From Embiotoca jacksoni (lineage: Eukaryota; Chordata; Actinopteri; Embiotocidae), in the NCBI GenBank assembly GCA_022577435.1, contig JAKOON010000022.1, forward strand, positions 9,322,230 to 9,386,229: DNA of 64,000 bases, in the 5' to 3' direction. Below, piece by piece: positions 61,148 through 64,000 of the stretch. The notes under the pieces were generated by a model. The model did not search any database and was not told the DNA's origin. It was given only the letters and a program-made list of their open reading frames with translations. Position 1 is the first letter of the stretch, and each line of letters opens with the position of its first letter. The translations under genes and the position numbers were made by a program.

Positions 61148-62189
61148 TTGTTGTCGAGCTCTTGCAGAAAGCCAAACAAACACACATGGGCTCATACTGC
61201 AGCAAAACGGCCACACAGGTGGTCGCAGCTGTTAATGACCAAACACAACAGACAAGTGGATTTCTCGGCGAGCAAGCCGAGGGTGCTAAAGGGCAAACGA
61301 CATGCAGAATATAAATGCGGGGCACGGCGAATTCCCCTTGCTGGTTGCTAAACAAGCATGACTGGGCTTTTGCTGCCAAGTAATGAATTAATGCTCGACA
61401 CAGGCGTGAAGCGTCCAGCGGTTGGAGGAGGTGTCCCACAGCCTGAAGGTCACAGCCACACACTTTAGGAGCGCTAACTTTGACACACGAAATACCACTT
61501 TGCCAACAAGGAGTAGAGGTGATGGATGCTAAAGGGGGGGGGGAGGAGGAAGAGAGAACATTTCAGGAAGAGGTAGAGAAATAATTTAAGATGAAGAGTG
61601 TTTGCATGTGCAGTAGATATCCGTCAGGAGAGGACGATGAATGTTTTATGAGGGGGAGGTTTCGCCGTCCTCGCTGCCCAGATCCCCGCGATGTGGAGAG
61701 ATGATCTACTGCAGGGGCCCAAAGCCGGCAGGCTGATTGAAAGCACGTCGTCGAGGCCGTTCGACTGCAGACAGGGACGCATCAGCAGAATTGGACTCGC
61801 TTATCGGAGGAGGTCGAGCAAATGGAAGCGCGAGACGGTTTGACGAAGTGGCAACGGGCTGATCTACTAATTCCGTCAGCAGCTCGGAAACCCGTCGCGC
61901 ACAAACGGAAAGTTTAGTTTTCCGTACTCAACGTGCGCCTCCATTTTTAGAGAAACGACTCTGTTCTGCAGCCATTTGTGCAGATTAATACGGAAAAATA
62001 TTATTGCTCTTCTACTGCAAGCTTACACTATTTAATTAAAGCAGTCTTAGAGGAGCTTTGGGATCACAACATGGCATGCAGTCTCATTACTTTAAGACTT
62101 TGCCGAGAAAAAAAAGTGAGACATTTTTATCTCCCTGCTACTCTTTGGGCTCAGGCCCAGCCTCTGAAAACAAGCGTGATAGATGGACG

Positions 62190-62310
62190 TCACGGTGCAG
62201 CGGCGTGGTACTCGGAGGGGCTGTCTCGGGAGGGGAAGTGCAAGGTCACAGGTTTGATTCCTTCATCGGCAGAGTGTCCTCAAGCAAGGCACTGAAGGCC
62301 CCCAGTGAGT
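62190..62310 (+). mobile_element. Degenerate tRNA-derived SINE-like segment
   Basis: GGTTTGATTCC (62251-62261) matches the pol III B box (GGTTCRANYCC) with one change. The following sequence (CATCGGCAGAGTGTCCTCAA, then GCAAGGCACTGAAGGCCCCC) resembles the conserved body of common fish SINE-like repeats. An A-box-like TGGTACTCGGAGG lies about 45 bp upstream. Ends and target duplication are not clear. Confidence 0.4.
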
Positions 62311-64000
62311 CATCCTGACGCTTAAAGCATCCAATGAAAGACGAGACGCGTTTCAGAGGTAATTCCATCGCCTTGTGTTTGGAATAATAGCTGAAAATGT
62401 CTTGTGAAGTGGTGCTGACGGGCAGCTATTAAACCGAAACATCGTCCTTTCGACAAAGTCTACCGGGTATAATAGAGCAGCGTGTGACCTTCTCTGGTGT
62501 CGACACCACCTGCATCTGTTCACTGAGCTGAGCTCTGACAAGTCGGACCCAGCAGGGAAACGCTCTGCCTTCAGGAGCCTGTTTTGGCAGCGTCATATTT
62601 CTGCAGGTCAGGACAGTGAGCTCGATCATGTTCCTATTAGTTCTCTCTTGTTTGCGTTCACCCTCTCTCCGCCTTTATCTCAACGATCGGTTGTTTGCGC
62701 TCTTTCTGTGCACCCCCCCCCATCACCTCCCACCCCCACCGAGGGGGAGTTGAACTTAACCCCAGGCCGTCTCTCGGTGCCAGAATGACTGATGTGCAGG
62801 TTATTTCGTCAGCTGCACCTATAACAAGAACAAGCCATTCCGGCTGGCTGGGAACCTGTCGGCGTTTGGCTGTTTCAGAGGTTGTTTTTATCATCCTCCG
62901 CAAACGCTCACCCTCACAGTTCATGTGCAGTCCACACACACTAGAAACTGGGCTGCAGTTTGTGCATTGGGCTCAAATGCAATTTGTTCACCTGCCGTAG
63001 AAACGCAGCTTCCAACACGAGAAGTCGAGAGTATCTGGTGCAGGGATGGAAGCAAATTGTAGTTTAAACATTACAAGCAGATAAACTCCAAACTGAGAAA
63101 GAACACAGGCAAGTTAAAGATGTGTTAAAGCAAGTAGCTGTTTAGCCAATACCTAACATTGATGAAGAGTCCACCACGTGCTATTTACTTCCAGAAAATG
63201 TCCAAAGATCTTCTGTTCACAGTGATGCAGGACAACATTTTTTTTTTTACTTGAAATATGATAATGATTCATTGTCTTCACGTTGCATAATCAACACATT
63301 GTTTCAATTCTGCCTGAATAAATATAAACAATAGATAGATTCTGATGGAGATATCGGTTATCAAATTTTTTTGCCATTTTGGCATGAACTTTATGAATCC
63401 AGCCAGTGAATTGTTTCAGTCGATATCAATCAGAAACGGAAGATAGCGATCAGCCTGCCGCATCTGTCTGATTATGTGAAACAGAGATTGTGAGACTCGC
63501 AGAGACTTGCAAAGACAAAAAGAAATCCCTTTTATTGCAAAAAGAAATTGATTTATTATCTTATTTATTATCTTGCAGAACAGATGCATTGATAAAAATG
63601 TGTGCAACTGCGATAGAATCGTAATTTTTCATTGTAGAGGGAAAAGCTTCCCGAGTAAAAAAAAATATGTCTATTTAAAATGCACAATGCAAAGTGAGCT
63701 TTTATGTATGTGATATTGAATCGCATGAGTACACTAGAATACTTGATTAAAGAGTTTCCCTTTGGCGATAAAAGCTTATTAGCATACAGCATAAAGATAA
63801 AAGCATAAGGTCATATTATGCATATATTGGAGTCTGTGTAAGGGCAGCCCTTTACACATTAGCACCCTTTTTCCACCTGATTCTGCCAAGCTGCCAAGGT
63901 ATGTTGACCTACGATCATTTTACACACGACCAAAATGGATCCCCGTTTGGCTGCTTTGTTATTGGGCCTGTCGCGATTCTTGCATAATGGCCTGATTGCC

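Larger units (their letters stand above)
59468..64000 (+). other. yaf2: yaf2 intron, to the window edge
   Basis: About 4.5 kb without a recognisable exon. It contains the G-run/C-run inverted repeat (59531-59583), mixed (CA)/(GT) repeats around 60390-60650, a (TAG)n(TGG)n tract (61106-61147), a CpG-rich patch (about 61640-61960) and a degenerate SINE-like segment (about 62190-62310). I looked for the KPRPVSQLV-coding exon and did not find it. Confidence 0.6.

Noticed and set aside
61062..61463. Minus-strand frame with poly-Pro/Leu run
   Set aside because: Caused by the (TAG)n(TGG)n repeat; no domain visible.

Overview
The window is vertebrate nuclear DNA, almost certainly from a ray-finned fish. 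It has split genes with GT-AG introns, many long (CA)n/(GT)n microsatellites, an L2/Maui-type LINE 3' end of the sort common in percomorph fish, and protein sequences that align well to vertebrate orthologues I know. It is not bacterial, so there are no operons, CRISPR arrays or insertion sequences.

Four genes can be read, in an order conserved with human 12q12 (mirror image): prickle1 (+), pphln1 (-), zcrb1 (+), yaf2 (+, cut by the right edge). Layout: 1-4.74 kb is upstream DNA with nothing recognisable. At 4.74-5.07 kb lies a probable promoter and non-coding first exon of prickle1. 5.07-25.15 kb is its very long first intron, with a possible alternative first exon at about 21.3-21.76 kb. 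25.15-32.17 kb holds seven coding exons (PET domain, three LIM domains, C-terminal CIIS prenylation box). pphln1 runs convergently from 54.4 down to 34.4 kb and its large introns carry an L2 LINE fragment and a 915-bp terminal-inverted-repeat element. zcrb1 starts head-to-head with pphln1 from a shared promoter of under about 270 bp that contains a perfect 17-bp inverted repeat. yaf2 begins at 58.8 kb; only its first two coding exons are visible and the rest of the window is intron.

The genes do not form one pathway. Prickle1 is a planar cell polarity protein; periphilin is a HUSH-complex silencing factor; ZCRB1 belongs to the U11/U12 minor spliceosome; YAF2 is a Polycomb (variant PRC1) subunit. 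Three are nuclear regulators of chromatin or RNA, but the grouping looks like ancestral synteny.

I found no convincing new biological system. The items most worth checking are an apparent 1-bp frameshift in a pphln1 coding exon, a GC-AG intron and a stop-free 93-nt intron in prickle1, the inverted repeat in the shared promoter, and a 21-bp perfect G-run/C-run inverted repeat just inside a yaf2 intron. All gene models come from reading splice sites and translations by eye; no database search was possible.
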